From Gaertneriomyces semiglobifer (taxonomy: Eukaryota; Chytridiomycota; Chytridiomycetes; Spizellomycetales; Spizellomycetaceae): DNA of 64,000 nt. Location of the stretch: assembly GCA_025558075.1 (NCBI GenBank), contig JAHLKF010000006.1, positions 310,001 through 374,000 of the forward strand. Direction: 5' to 3'. Positions 1 through 12,393 of the stretch are shown one piece after another (position 1 is the stretch's first letter; every line of letters begins with the position of its first letter). The notes beneath the pieces were generated by a model. The model made no database searches. It was not told the origin of the DNA and was given only the letters and a program-made list of their open reading frames with translations. A program made the translations under genes and the position numbers.

Positions 1-502
1 TCGCGATCGCTTTGAGTCCACTTGTTCGCGGTCGTGGCGACTTCAGCGGGAACAACACCACGAGTAGATCTTGCTTGAAGTGTCGTTGGAATACACCATT
101 GCTTGTCCAGTTAGTGCAATGCGGCCTGACTAAATACCAGCACTTTTGAAGCTTGCACTAACATAAGGACGCCATCTCTCGGTCGGACATCTTGATTCAC
201 GGCCTGGACGCATTGCACCCGAGTACATTTTACCAGTTCGCACTCTGCCTGCGAAGCAATTCCTGCGCAGTTAACTTTGGGTACCGTTGCTATTATCCAC
301 CCTAAAATCTATTCCAATTCTATATATAGCAAGCTCTACCACGAACGCTCTCCCTGACCGCAAGCAAAGAAAACAAACGCGGCCAACATCCCACAACCCG
401 CAAGTTCTGCTTGATCCTCTAACCCCTTCACGAACCACCAGTACATCAGTACTAACGAAACTTGCACTCGTCCTTTCTGTAACTCACTACACTACGCCCA
501 TC
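1..502. other. Upstream region of SKP1, no gene seen
   Basis: I see no convincing coding sequence here. An open frame runs into SKP1 from position 287, but its residues before the SKP1 methionine at 503 do not resemble the family, so I read it as 5' leader. The stretch most likely holds the SKP1 promoter and 5' UTR; pyrimidine-rich sequence precedes the start codon. Confidence 0.5.
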
Positions 503-1120
503 ATGCCAATCGTTCTTCGTGCGTCCGATAACCAAGAGTTCGTCATTGAGAAAGCCGTAGCGGAGCGCTCAATGCTGCTAAAAAACATGCTGGAAGATGT
601 TGGTGAAGCAAGCGAACCGATTCCTCTCCCCAACGTCTCCGGCAACATTCTCAAGAAAGTCATTGACTACTGCGATCATCATAAAGATGAACCCGTGCCG
701 AGTCCGGAAGACGACAAAGATGCTTTTGATGCTGTACGACGAAAAGTAGATGATATTGATGAGTGGGATGCGAATTTCTTGAAAGTGGACAATGAACAGT
801 TGTTTGAGATCATTCTCGCCGCGAACTATCTTGATATCAAGCCTTTACTGGATTTGGGCTGTCGAGTAGTGGCCAACATGCTCCGGGGGAAGGTTAGTTC
901 GCTCACTCTTACGTGCCGTGTTGAGAAAGATCCTCACATGTAACCCATGCCATTTGCAGTCACCTGAAGAGATCCGGGAAATGTTCAACATTGAGAATGA
1001 CTTTACAAAGGAAGAGGAGGAGCAAATTCGCAGGTTTGTGCTTTCAGGCTGCCTTGCTTTCACAAAACGCGTGCCTCATACCCACCTTTTAGGGAGAATG
1101 AGTGGGCTGCTGACGCTTAA
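503..1120 (+). CDS. SKP1: SKP1, SCF ubiquitin ligase adaptor
   Basis: SKP1 links F-box proteins to the CUL1 scaffold of SCF ubiquitin ligases and is also a kinetochore component in yeast. Three exons (503-892, 960-1033, 1093-1120) give 163 residues, the usual family length. The N-terminal POZ-like fold carries the IEKAVAERS and PLPNVSG segments. The C-terminal F-box-binding part contains the block DEWDANFLKVDNEQLFEIILAAN and ends in the diagnostic GKSPEEIREMFNIENDFT and EEEQIRRENEWA motifs, split by the two introns. The start was chosen because MPIVLRASDNQEF matches the family N-terminus. It lies tail-to-tail with SF3B4. Confidence 0.97.
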
Positions 1121-1359
1121 TATGTAACTGCACGAGTTTCGTTTTTATAATTGTACAAAGTTTTGAAAATGCTGATTGCGCGCTCATGTGTATTTGGTTG
1201 GGCCGCGCCAATATATCGTTTGACTACTCGAGTGTCTTTTGGGACCACTCATCACTTCTAGAAAATCTCAGCAATTAAGTACAAACTGTGCCGATCATTG
1301 GCCAACGGCGCGTTCGATATAGTGCAGTAAGTTTGCTCCATGCAACAATAACACCGCCA

Positions 1360-2565
1360 CTATCGCCCTTGCTGCCACGTGGGAGGCATGAATCCCGGAG
1401 GTGGGAAACCAGGTTGCGGCGGGTATCCTTGGCCGGGGAACGGGGGTGGTGGCATCGGTGGGCGACCGGGGAAAGCTGGTGGTGGACCGGGTGGGCCATC
1501 TGTGGTTCATCAATAGGATATCATGAGCATTTTTCTTAAACAACAAGGATAAATGATCAAACTTACGCATTGAAGGAGGGCCTGGAGGGAACCCTGCCAT
1601 TGGTGGTGGACCAGGCGGAAACCCAGGTCGCGGTGGTTGGGGTTGGTATCCACCTGGCGGTGCACCGGCAGGTGGGAATGCCGGGAAGGTGGGTGGAGGT
1701 GGCATAAACTGCGGTACAGGTGCTGCGGCTACCGGAACAGGCGCTACCGGAGGAGCTGCGAGACCAGGTCGCGGGCGGGCTGGGATTTCTGCGAAGAACC
1801 GGTTCGGCATATGCGCAGGTTGGTTCTTTCTGGATTGGGCGGCGAGTAATCGTTCTGCAGCACTTCCGTGTCGTTCTCCTTTTCCATCCTTCTTGAATGC
1901 ATACCCTACTGATATAGGTTTGTTCATCAGGAATTGTCCATTCATGGCTTCAATTGCGGCATCTGAAGCGTCAAAGTTATCGAATGCCACGAATCCGTAA
2001 CCCTTCGAGTGACCGGTGTCCGGATCTCTGGCAACCTTCGGTGTCTGCACAATAACTCCAAATGCTGAGAAAGTGTCGTAGAGCAGCTTCTCATCGACAT
2101 CTGGATCCAGGTTTCCGATGAACAGTGATGCTCCCACATCTTGATTCTTCTTATCTGATGTCGCCTTGTTCACGCGGATTGGTTTTGCGTAGAGCTTTAT
2201 CATGTTCATAATCTAACAAGTAAACAGATTAATGGCCTGGCATCTGAGGTTTGGATTTGACAAGCGACATGTGTCATTACCTTAATTGCGTACTCGGCAT
2301 CTTCTTCAGTCATATACTCCACAAACCCATACCCCTGATGTTGTTGCGTTACCCGGTCCTTTGGCAAGTGTACGTTAACTGAATTGTAAGAAAGAGTCCA
2401 TTGTTAAGGCATTTTTCTACTTGGGCAACGATGTTCGAGAAATTACTGACCCACTGGACCTGCCTGGAGCATCAGTTCCCACAGCAAGCCTTCTGTGACC
2501 CGCTCATCCACATTCCCCACATACACCGTTGCATCCTGATTTCTCTCTTCCGGTCTATTCGACAT
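1360..2565 (-). CDS. SF3B4: Splicing factor 3B subunit 4 (SF3B4/Hsh49)
   Basis: SF3B4 is the U2 snRNP SF3b subunit that contacts pre-mRNA near the branch site. Four exons (2565-2451, 2378-2281, 2212-1567, 1499-1360) give 332 residues. RRM1 starts near residue 13 with [12 protein letters not shown] and has GYGFVEY as RNP1. RRM2 has [20 protein letters not shown] and [10 protein letters not shown]. The C-terminal third is low-complexity Pro/Gly/Phe, typical of this subunit. The last intron (1500-1566) is also open in the exon 3 frame, so reading straight through it gives a false tail. The gene is divergent from the ribosome-assembly gene at 2747. Confidence 0.95.
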
Positions 2566-2746
2566 GTTGCCTGTGTATATAGTCGTGGTTGTTCGTCACT
2601 GTCGTTTAAACGTTTGCTTGATTCGTCGAGGATCTGCAACTCGCCCGAAATGCGGTGGGGTTAGGGTTGAATTCTTGTTGGATTTGGGCAGATTTCATAA
2701 TTTTGGCAAGACCGACAGGAAAGCTTATAACATATTAGCGACAGTG

Positions 2747-3949
2747 ATGGGGGCGCATAAGGAAGAAAGGAGGACGAAGGGCAGGGGTGGTGATAGCGAT
2801 GTGACGGACGAACAGGCGGCGCAATGGGCGGCTGACAAGCTTGAAGCAGCAATGCTGGCGCGTTTGGGTTTTGGGGGGCCAGTCGTGAGTAAGAAGAAAC
2901 GGAAGGGCGATACAGTGGAGCGGACTAAGAAAACGAAGAAGCCAAAAGTTGACGGTGACAATGCGCATGACCCTTCAAGTCGTGAATTTGATAGCGAAGA
3001 GTCTGCAAATGACAGCAGCGCGGATGAACAAGCCTACTCAGCCAGCGACATTTCACCAGGAAGCCATGAGATTGAGGACATGCGTTCGGATGATGAAGAG
3101 GAATTGGATACGTTTATAAGTGGCGACTCGGACTCGGAATCAAGTGAGAGTGAGTACGAGATAGAGGACGATGCTGAATCAATATCACGACCACCAACCA
3201 CGGGTCAGCCTGAAGTGGTAGTCTTCCAAGACGTGGGCACTAAATCTACAGGCGGAGGAATAAAAAGTGAATGGAGATCATTTATGTCTTCGAAAATTAC
3301 GGATGTGTCTGGGGCCAAAAAACTGAAGCAAAAGCTATCCAAGAAGGAGGCGGATCAGGAGGCACAGGATGATGCTAATGATAGAGAGCTCATGGGTCTC
3401 CTTAAGGCCTCCAAATTAATTGAAGAGTTCACTGCATCAGAGTTGACCGGGAAGGACCGACGAAAGTATTTGGAAGAGAAAGTTGTCCAATTGGGTGGCA
3501 AAGCAGTCAGAGCGAAAGCGCCACGGGCAGTCGCAATGGGTATGATCGAGAAAAACAAGGAGCGCGCGGCGAAGCGACTACAAGAGGTAATTATTGCGTA
3601 TATGTCGCTGCATATTGTACGTCACACTCACTTATATTCTCTTCTCAATTTTCTTTATGAACCTTAGGCGAAGGATATGGGCCTGTACCACACATCCCTG
3701 AAGGCCCAAATTCTTGGTGACGTTGGAAAGAAGCAACAGGTAGCCCAAGTGAAACGTATCAAAGATCGCCTCAAAGCTCGGAAAGGCGGAATCGATGGTG
3801 GGTTTGGGACCTTCAAGAACGGAACATTGCATGTGTCCAAAGAAGCTATCGAGAAGGTTGAGAAATCCGCCGCACGGGGGTCAGGACGTGGCCGCGGTCG
3901 GGGTCGGGGTCGTGGCCGAGGGAGGGGGGCCGGAAGGAGCTCACATTAG
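2747..3949 (+). CDS. Faf1/C1orf131-like ribosome assembly factor
   Basis: Two exons (2747-3586, 3668-3949) give 373 residues. The N-terminal half is charged and acidic with lysine clusters, like nucleolar proteins. The C-terminal half has KDMGLYHTSLKAQ, basic helices and the signature FGTFKNGTLHVSKEAIEKV, which I associate with the Faf1 / C1orf131 family acting in 40S pre-rRNA processing. It ends in an unusually long GRGRGRG tract, a possible RGG-type RNA-binding tail. The start at MGAHKEERR was preferred over upstream in-frame residues, which look non-coding. Family assignment is from memory of the C-terminal motif, so function is inferred. Confidence 0.72.
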
Positions 3950-3980
3950 ATTTTGCGCTTTCTTTGATATGACGCAAACG

Positions 3981-4002
3981 TATATATATATATATATATA
4001 TA
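3981..4002. repeat. (TA)n microsatellite
   Basis: About eleven TA units lie between the convergent ends of the Faf1-like and uS15m genes, in the probable 3' UTR overlap region. Confidence 0.9.
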
Positions 4003-4044
4003 TTTATCGTGACAGTATTCCCCCGTGCTCTACCCTGAACTATG

Positions 4045-5188
4045 CTATACCCTTATGGAATCAGGTTCAACTCCAATCGCCTGACATGTCTTAACGAAGC
4101 GTTCCAAATCCGTCCTCCGCAAGTACTTCAACATTTTCATCCGCTGCGAGACTATATGCTCCAAGCGACGTTTGGTAGAAATATCTTTACGGTGCGGGTT
4201 GGACGGGTTGCGCAAATGGTTAAGCATAGCTTGAATCTTGATAGTGAGGACAGCCGCTAAAGACACATGAATGGAAAGCAAATCATTGGTACATGCATTG
4301 AAAGATCCAAAAACCATGCGGATACAAACCTTGAACCTCGGGACTACCTGTATCGCCGGCTCTTCTTCCAAATACACTCACGCATCGCGCGACATTCCAT
4401 TTGTTTACCATCTTCTGAGTTGCCATGTCCAAGCTGACTATTCTTCGGACAACCTCCGCTTGCGCTTCTGAACCCACGCTTCCGCTTGATTGGGGACCTC
4501 GTTCCATAGCTTCGGGTGCATCCTTCAACAGGAGCTCCAGCTCAGACGGAGTAAGGCCATAAGAGTAATATGGCCCTGCGGTTGCTGCAGTCGAGAACGG
4601 GTAGGGTGCTTTAGTGTTGGAAGATGGTACTTTCGGTATCGCGTTTGGCGGGAGTTCCAAAACTGCGGAGATGGTTGTCTCAGCTTCTCCTTGCTTCGTC
4701 GGCATTCGTAGTGATCCAGTAGGGTTGACAACCTTTTGTACAACCTTCTCGCCCATATCGTCCACACTTTTTAGTCCTTTTACACTTTCCATTGTGCTAT
4801 CCAAGCTTCCGGCAACCACTCCCAAAGGCTTAGGACCTCCCAAATTACCACCAGCTAGAAAAGGCCTCAGCTTTACCTGCGGCTCAGGCTTCCGCGCTGC
4901 CTGGCTCTCGCTGGTACTCGACCGTTTTTCAGTAGTTGGGCTTCGTCGCTTGTCGCGGCCAATCTCCGCATACTTATCTCCCAAACGGTTCTTGAGCTTT
5001 GCTATTCTTTTTTGATTCCTTTCCCAAGAGTTGCGGGAGATGCGAACCTGTAAGGCGGGAATCCGGTTCAAGGTTTGTGGTGTGGTGTGGAAAGCGCGTG
5101 GAGTGGCGATGCCAGCACTGCAAGTCCTCGATAGCGGGGAGCGCTGGCATAGCTGCGGAACGAGGCGAAATGCTGCTCTCTCGGCCAT
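4045..5188 (-). CDS. MRPS15: Mitochondrial ribosomal protein uS15m
   Basis: Two exons (5188-4330, 4256-4045) give 356 residues, far longer than bacterial S15 (about 89), as in fungal mitochondrial versions. The S15 fold is C-terminal: FGRRAGDTGSPEVQ, then across the intron AAVLTIKIQAMLNHLR, then KDISTKRRLEHIVSQRMKMLKYLRR, which binds the 16S-type rRNA three-way junction. The N-terminus at MAERAAFRLVPQLCQR is basic and hydroxylated with few acids, like a mitochondrial presequence. An open frame extends upstream to 5347 without a better methionine. The intron is 4257-4329. It is tail-to-tail with the gene at 2747. Confidence 0.93.
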
Positions 5189-5579
5189 TGCGACAACTTG
5201 CGGATGCTGGCGCTGTTGTTCAAATTCACCTTCGACGTTCGCTGATCTGGGCACTTCCAAACCTTGTCTTGTTGCCATGCCAAAGTAGAGATGACTGTGC
5301 CACGCGTCTTGTCGCCACTGAAACCTTCGTTGACGACGTTGTAACAACCTGTTGATGAGAATCAGTTGCAGACCGGCAGCTGTGAACGCATGGGGCGAGG
5401 GAATGGGCAGAGGCTTTTATAATGTACGCAGGCAGTGTCAGTATCAGTCTGCAGCCGAATGTCAGAAGATTACGATTGAGCTCAGATGTGAGTTTGGTAC
5501 TCGAGGGTATGCTCTATTGTGTGTCCGATGGGAGCGTTGCCTGTATACTTTCCTTGGGCTGGGCCACATCATTCAGAGT

Positions 5580-6273
5580 TCAGCTGACTGCCTGGGGTAG
5601 CAGTTTGCGCAGGGTAAGCGAGATCCGTTTTGTGCGGGATATTGAGTTCCCCATCCATGAATCTTCTGTCCGTTCTGGGATGCCATGCATCCACTGCCAC
5701 CTAGCGGGTCCAGTCAGGCATACAACATCGCCCGGTGATAGAAAAAATTCAATCGGTTCCTGCTTCTCGTCATCATTCCTTGTAAATTGCATTATGCAAG
5801 TTCCGCACAGGGAGAAAATAATGATCCCGTCCGCAAATTGATGTGGAATGTCAACATGCGCTCGCAAGCCTTCGCCAGGTTCATAATAATTGGCTATCAT
5901 TTGGTCAAAGACGGGCTGCCTGGTGATCCAATCCTTGATGTATTAGCTGTTGAAATAGAGGCACTGGCCAATGTGGTCGACCTCACCTGAATCGTAATTG
6001 AGGAGGCAGAAGTTGAGATCCGAAATCTTCGAACGACCTTAACCAAACCGGTAACTTCCCAAAGCGCATCGCTTGATTCCGGCCAATAGCTGGGTCGAAC
6101 CATTCTTCTCCCTCCATGCATCGCAAGGCTCGCTCAATCTCTTCGGTTGGCATACCCTGTGGTACATAACTCAGGCCTTCAATTGCCGGATGCCGTTGAA
6201 TGGGGGATAACCCTGCACATTCTGCCTCAGATTCCGAATCCGACCCAAAGAGTTCTGCAAAATCAACGTCCAT
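5580..6273 (-). CDS. AlkB-family 2OG-Fe(II) dioxygenase
   Basis: Two exons (6273-5987, 5919-5580) give 208 residues. The jelly-roll core has the Fe(II) ligands in AHVDIP (His117, Asp119) and His174 in WQWMHGIPER. The 2-oxoglutarate/substrate arginines are in RISLTLR (Arg194, Arg200). The preceding strand YYEPGEGLRAHVD is the classic AlkB substrate-side motif. Such enzymes remove alkyl groups from nucleic acids or proteins. I cannot assign a specific ALKBH subtype. The acceptor at 5920 was chosen because it alone restores frame and gives RQPVFDQMIANYY. The short acidic N-terminus is not conserved-looking. Confidence 0.88.
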
Positions 6274-6511
6274 AAGTCGCCTGCTCTGACCAATAATGTA
6301 GCTGTAGGGCAACAGTTACAAACACTAACTGCATGACCTCCTGGGTCTTCAATAACAAAGCTCAAATTTAGTTATCGTACGCTTCTCTAACCGCCATTAC
6401 GACCTTTTCGCAACTCTCCCAGTACCATTAGTGGCATATCAAAATTGGTCTCCTAGCGAGACTCTTCTGTTAACTCGGTGCTATATGTGTATTTCAATTG
6501 CTTTCTCATCA

Positions 6512-7586
6512 TCAGTCGTCCTCTGTACACCTGCTCGTGGGTATCTGAATGCGCAAATTGTCATTACTATTGGTGTGCCAAGCTGCAACTCCTTGTAAGA
6601 AAATTGACTTACATCGGTTATACAGGCTTCCTGAGGGATGATAATGCTACTATCATCCATTATCTGCGGGAAGGTCAAGAAGGTCAACATTATGATCAGT
6701 GCGAAACGAAAGTCAAGGAGGGAAACTTCAACTCACGTCGAAGTACTTTATCAGATATAAGAACCTGGCATACAGATGACAATCACACTAGTAGCAGATG
6801 AGTTTTCGCGCCTGGTATCATTCAAAACAACCATATCCACATACCTCATATTCTGTGAACGTCTCTCGGTGGTTATACCATGCATGTGCAAAAATACGGT
6901 ATATTCGCCTGGTGACGTTGGAGAAGTGCTTGATTGACGAGGCGGGTATAGTCACTCTACTTGGGAACGATTTGTGATTGTTGAGCAATGCCCACGCATT
7001 GTCCAACGTGTGCACACCGTAATCCATTGCACAGCACTAGCGTTTCAAGTATTTTTCAGCTTGTACTCGTAGATACCTGAACGTAATGGATACACACCTG
7101 CTGGGGATTGGCATGCGATGCACACAAGTATATCCATTCTGACGCTTTCATTTCTGGACACGACTCTGGAGTACATTCAGGTTCCAATGCTACCAAAAAC
7201 GTGTTGAGCTCCTGGCATATCTGTCTGAAGTCAAATACGCGAACGCATGAGCCAAGCTCGGCGCGGTATCAACCGTCATGCCCAAAGACAAAGGCCTACC
7301 TAAGATGCTCATAGCGCCATAGATTTTTATCCTGGCCTGGTGGCAAGTCTACCAAAGCCGTCAGATTTGAAGGATCGTTTCGTATCTGTTCCTGCAGGTA
7401 CTCTTGTATCAAAAACGTCGACTCCAGTTGATCTAAAGGAACTAGTGGCCACTGTGACCAGTCCTGAGACACCAAAACGTTGAGTAACATTCTCCGTCGA
7501 ATAAGAACGTTGGTCAGCTGCTTCATTACCTCTTCGCGAACACCAGGCCGGTTTCTTCTCAATGATTTCTTTGGTGGTTCTGCCAT
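6512..7586 (-). CDS. MOB4: MOB4/phocein, STRIPAK complex subunit
   Basis: Six exons (7586-7300, 7224-7098, 7036-6845, 6787-6737, 6663-6613, 6544-6512) give 246 residues. Matches to MOB4 run throughout: LRRNRPG near the N-terminus, GQDKNLWRYEHLRQICQEL, the zinc-site cysteines in ECTPESCPEM, EWIYLCASH, LDNAWALLNNHKSFPSRV and RRIYRIFAHAWYNHRETFTEYE. MOB4 is a structural subunit of the striatin-PP2A (STRIPAK) complex, which regulates Hippo-type kinases and, in fungi, septation and fusion. The 51-nt exon at 6737-6787 was placed by the exact spacing of its RF pair relative to animal MOB4. Between the two zinc-site halves the N-terminal insertion is longer than in animals. Confidence 0.92.
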
Positions 7587-7981
7587 GTCAGAGCTCCCGG
7601 ATCCCAGGGTCCGTGTTCACTGCGAGCAGTAGATCGTTACTACCAGATACCGTTGCGTCTTCGTGTTCTCTCCAGTCTGTGTCGCAAGCTTTCCCCTCGC
7701 TATATAATGCCTCTGGCCATGAAACGATGGTCGGTGTCGTGCTGCCGTGTTAAGTTGTTGTCAATGTCAACCAAGTACGCCGCGTTTCCTCGTGGGCGTC
7801 TTTTTAGCGAGATCCTTGATAACACAGTACCGTTCACCCTCTCTCGCTACCGACCCATAGACGGTGATATACAGTAGAAGAAGTCAGCAAGAGAGAGAGA
7901 GAGGGGCTCTCCTTAGTTGGGCCTTCGATATAACAATTCTAAAAGGAACAAGTATTTATAGAGCAGGTCGCCGTTGGAACG
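7587..7981. other. Shared promoter region, MOB4 and carrier
   Basis: This 395-bp gap separates divergent genes. It contains a short GA-rich run near 7890-7906 and no supported gene. I see no clear TATA box. Confidence 0.45.
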
Positions 7982-10461
7982 ATGGGGTTTTGGTCATCTC
8001 GTACGTCGGCGCCACAGACCGGGCCGCAACACTCGGAGAGCGCACTCATGGACTACCATCAACCGGAAAGCCATGATAGCCTAGAGTTGGAAAGGATACG
8101 TCGCTTTTTTGCAGACAACGCTTCTGTGGAACAAGATGGCGTGCGCTACATGAGTCCTGAGGACTTTGCCCGCGCCGTCTCGCCAAATCAGGAGTTCTAC
8201 AAGGTTCGTTTTTCCACAAGTCGGTTGGTCATGAACGAAGTCGTAAACCAAACATGTTATCTTGTCACGTTTTCAGGGTCAGAAGGATGGCTATGGCCTG
8301 CTTTTTCAAGTCGCGGACCGCAGTAACCGTGGTCGCTTGGATGTGGAAGACTACATTAACTTTGAAAATGTCCTTGCGCGCCCCGACGCTGGATTTGAGA
8401 TTGCTTTCCGCCTGTTCGACGAAGATCATGATGGACGGATTACCCTTGACCAATTCCGCCAGATCGTGACATCTAATCAACCCAAGGAGGCTGTTCCTTT
8501 TGATTTCAACAGTGATTGGATGACACTTTTTGTTGGAAAAAACCAGAAGAAAGACATCACTTATGAGGAATTCACGCAGTTGGTCAAAGGATTCCAGGCT
8601 GAACGCTTGAAGCAGGAATTCAAATATTTTGACAAAAGCGGGACAGGATCCATTAGCCCTGAGGATTTTCAGAAGATTATGCTTCACGTCGCTGGACACA
8701 AGCTCAATCCATATGTGGTGGAGGTCTTGCCGGAACTCAGCAAGTTGTACACCGGTGATGCCATCTCCTTTGCGAACCTCCGCGCCTGCTACAACGTTAT
8801 CCGACAAATGGACATGGTGGAGCGCATAGCGAGGAAGGCTGCGATGACGAGCCCAACTGGTCAAATTACTAAGGCGGACTTCCAGAACACGGCCGCAAAA
8901 ATGCTTCGCTTCAATGTCATGACACCGATGGAGGTCGATGTTTTGTTTTACCTAGCTGCCCAAGGGAAAAACCTGGAGTCCCCTCTTGCCATGTCTGCAT
9001 TTGAGCGCTTATTTGACCCAAAGCTGCTGACGTCACCCGTTGAGAAGGAACAGACCAACGGAGTAGCTACCACTGCTGATGTGGCTGCGTTGGCCGCTGA
9101 GGTCGTCCATTTATCGGCTGCCATGGAAGCCTTGAAAAGCGCATATAATTTTACGCTTGGCTCAGTTGCTGGTGCTGTGGGTGCCACCGTTGTGTACCCA
9201 ATTGGTACGTTATTTTGCAGCGACTGTTGCATATTATCTTGCTAACTTTACGCGAAGATCTCGTCAAAACGAGAATGCAGAATCAACGCTCGAAAGTTGT
9301 GGGTCAAGTTCTATATAAGAACGGAATTGATTGTTTCAAAAAAGTTGTTAAGAATGAAGGATTCAAAGGATTATACTCTGGTTTGGCTCCCCAACTTCTC
9401 GGAGGTATGTCGTTGTTCTATTACCTCAAATCTGCCAAATTCTGACAGTGGTCTATTAAAAACCAGTCGCGCCGGAAAAAGCAATCAAGCTTACCATGAA
9501 CGACCTCGTTAGATCACACTTGAAAGATAAGAAAACCGGAGAAATCCCGTTGTGGGGTGAGATTCTTGCTGGTTGTACCGCAGGAGGAAGCCAAGTTGTG
9601 TTCACAAATCCGCTGGAGATTGTGAAAATTCGGCTGCAAGGTAATTTGAAGCCTTAACATCTTCCGGGCTGTTGGCGGCACACTCAATCTGTGTCAAAGT
9701 GCAGGGTGAGGCTGCCAAGAACGCCGTTGAAGCAATTCCAAGACAGTCTGCCGCACACATTGTACGTCAATTGGGGCTGTTCGGATTATACAAAGGAGCT
9801 GCTGCATGCTTGCTCCGCGATATTCCATTCTCTGGCATCTATTTCCCGACGTACGCCCACCTGAAGAAATCAATGTTTGATGAGGGGAAGAATGGAAAGC
9901 GTCTCAATGCGCTTGAGGTTCGTAAGCCCTTGATTGCTTGTACCACACATAGATGCTTATGAAGCTTGTGCAGCTGCTCGCCGCAGGTGCCCTCGCCGGC
10001 ATGCCCGCCGCGTATCTTGTGACCCCAGCGGATGTAATAAAGGTACGATATACATGTCGCGAGATAAGATCATGGCCTTGTATTGAAAGAGCTATTCCAA
10101 ATAGACGCGTCTGCAAGTGGCAGCAAGAAAGGGAGAGACAACGTATACGGGCTTGAGTGATGCATTCGTTAAGATCCTGCGTGAAGAGGGACCGCGGGCT
10201 TTCTTCAAGGGCGGTGTCGCGCGCGTCCTACGGTCATCACCACAATTTGGAGTCACACTTGCGACCTACGAGTTCCTGCAACGTGTATTCCCCCTCAACT
10301 TCGGAGAGACGCCACAGACACCGTATATCAAGAAAGCCGCCGTCGCCACAACGTTAGGCGAGAACAATGTTGCTGAACCTATAGAGGTTGGTAGACGTAA
10401 CGCACTGCGGGTTTTGAACGATCTTTCGCCGGATTTAGTTAGAGCGCAAACAAAGCCGTAG
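7982..10461 (+). CDS. Ca2+-regulated mitochondrial aspartate/glutamate carrier
   Basis: Seven exons (7982-8203, 8277-9204, 9258-9404, 9467-9640, 9700-9917, 9974-10042, 10105-10461) give 704 residues, close to animal aralar/citrin (about 675). The N-terminal half has EF-hand segments, the clearest being [14 protein letters not shown], plus a second [13 protein letters not shown]. The C-terminal half has three mitochondrial carrier repeats with [21 protein letters not shown] and TPADVIKTRLQ. It exchanges matrix aspartate for cytosolic glutamate in the malate-aspartate shuttle, with Ca2+ sensed on the intermembrane side. Introns cluster in the carrier half. The acceptor at 9699 rather than 9705 keeps frame and gives RLQVQGE. 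Confidence 0.95.
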
Positions 10462-11070
10462 ATTGTGGTAATTTTTGTTAATCTACTGACTCATCTCATT
10501 ATGCCAACTCCCTGTTTGTCAGAACGAACTGAATATTAGTTCTGAACTTATTAAGCGGAGCACTTGCCAATGCGAGCTCCTGCGATGTCATCACATGACT
10601 TAAGACAAAATTTCCCAATCGGGCCCATTGTTAATAATCATATCTGTTGGCAATCTCTCCGTAAATCCAACGAAGTCCCAGCCAAAGACCTTTGCTGCGT
10701 TTGCGGTTCGTCAGGCACATGCAGTTAGCAAAACAGGCTGGTTTCGCAATATCCCGCTCCTCAATCGCAACATCCAGTTCCGGCGCGTAAAGCTTCGTCC
10801 ACGCTGACTTTCCTAAACGAGCTGTAACAACAATGATCCTTGAAGGCTTACGATACCGATCTATCATCGTAAGCTGATTCCCTGTCCTTGAGGTTGCGAA
10901 TGCATGACAGGACTGAAGCTTTGATGCAGCCTGTTGTGAAGCATGACGCAAGAGTGTCTCTGCTCAGTCTGGTGGAGAGAAGCCCATGGCGCATGCAACG
11001 CCAGTATCGCTTATAAGGCCATACAGAAAGTATGTTGGCTCTTTCATATTAGATTCGCGGATGTACATGT
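10462..11070. other. Intergenic region, carrier to calmodulin
   Basis: About 600 bp lie between two tail-to-tail genes. The only possible coding is the small minus-strand frame 10631-10951, listed separately. Confidence 0.4.
10631..10951 (-). CDS. Possible small unknown ORF
   Basis: A 106-codon open frame has a basic N-terminus without acids over its first 30 residues, resembling a mitochondrial presequence, and a C-terminal half with paired cysteines in PACFANCMC. It begins at a TTG; the first ATG is at 10867, so a true gene would need an upstream exon that I could not place. I do not recognise it. Chance is a real alternative. Confidence 0.22.
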   Translation of the reverse strand: MRHASQQAASKLQSCHAFATSRTGNQLTMIDRYRKPSRIIVVTARLGKSAWTKLYAPELDVAIEERDIAKPACFANCMCLTNRKRSKGLWLGLRWIYGEIANRYDY

Positions 11071-11982
<912 letters not shown>

Positions 11983-12393
11983 CTAGGCCTTGTTCTTTGT
12001 ATCGCCGCTGGTTGAAACGACATCTTCACGCGGCTTTTCAACCTTTCGCGCTTGACTTGGTGTTTCCTGTAGTTGTGAATGGGTCAGAGGGGCTTCCAAC
12101 CTGCATCGGTTTAATGTACAAACCTGCTGGGCTTTCTTCATTAACCGTGCAGCATCGAACTGCCATGTGTGAGCAGACCAGGCATCGAGCGCCGCACGGG
12201 CTTCCGCTTTCGAGGTCCGCGCTCGGCCTGTCCACGGCGTCGATGTACTGCGAAATGGGGCTGATTCTAGAAAGCTGGGCATCGTTGTGGCGGTTCGCTT
12301 GTGCGAAAGTGACGTGGCTGCTGCCATGTACACTGGCGAGGTAGCTGTAAGCCTTCCGCCGCTCCTTGTCGACGTTCTCAGTAAACTATGCAT
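11983..12393 (-). CDS. Small hypothetical protein, probable mitochondrial presequence
   Basis: The frame is open for 136 codons and starts at an ATG. A good GT-AG intron at 12067-12123 (57 nt, a multiple of three) would give 117 residues, joining LMKKAQQ to ETPSQARKVEKP. The first 60 residues are rich in Ser, Thr, Ala and Arg and almost lack acids, like a mitochondrial targeting peptide; a helix around AEARAALDAWSAHTWQF follows. I do not recognise a family. The in-frame intron means retained and spliced forms would both be translatable. Confidence 0.45.
   Translation of the reverse strand: MHSLLRTSTRSGGRLTATSPVYMAAATSLSHKRTATTMPSFLESAPFRSTSTPWTGRARTSKAEARAALDAWSAHTWQFDAARLMKKAQQVCTLNRCRLEAPLTHSQLQETPSQARKVEKPREDVVSTSGDTKNKA

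Noticed and set aside
287..502. N-terminal extension of SKP1 in an open frame
   Set aside because: Residues before position 503 do not match any SKP1, whereas MPIVLRASDNQEF is the family start.
1295..1360. C-terminal tail of SF3B4 read straight through the last intron
   Set aside because: Splicing 1500-1566 gives a Pro/Gly-rich tail typical of the family and a stop at 1360; the read-through gives Arg/His-rich sequence unlike it.
4060..4080. GGTTCAACTCC, resembling a tRNA B box
   Set aside because: It lies in the last codons of uS15m on the other strand (GVEPDSIRV) and no acceptor or anticodon stem can be drawn around it.
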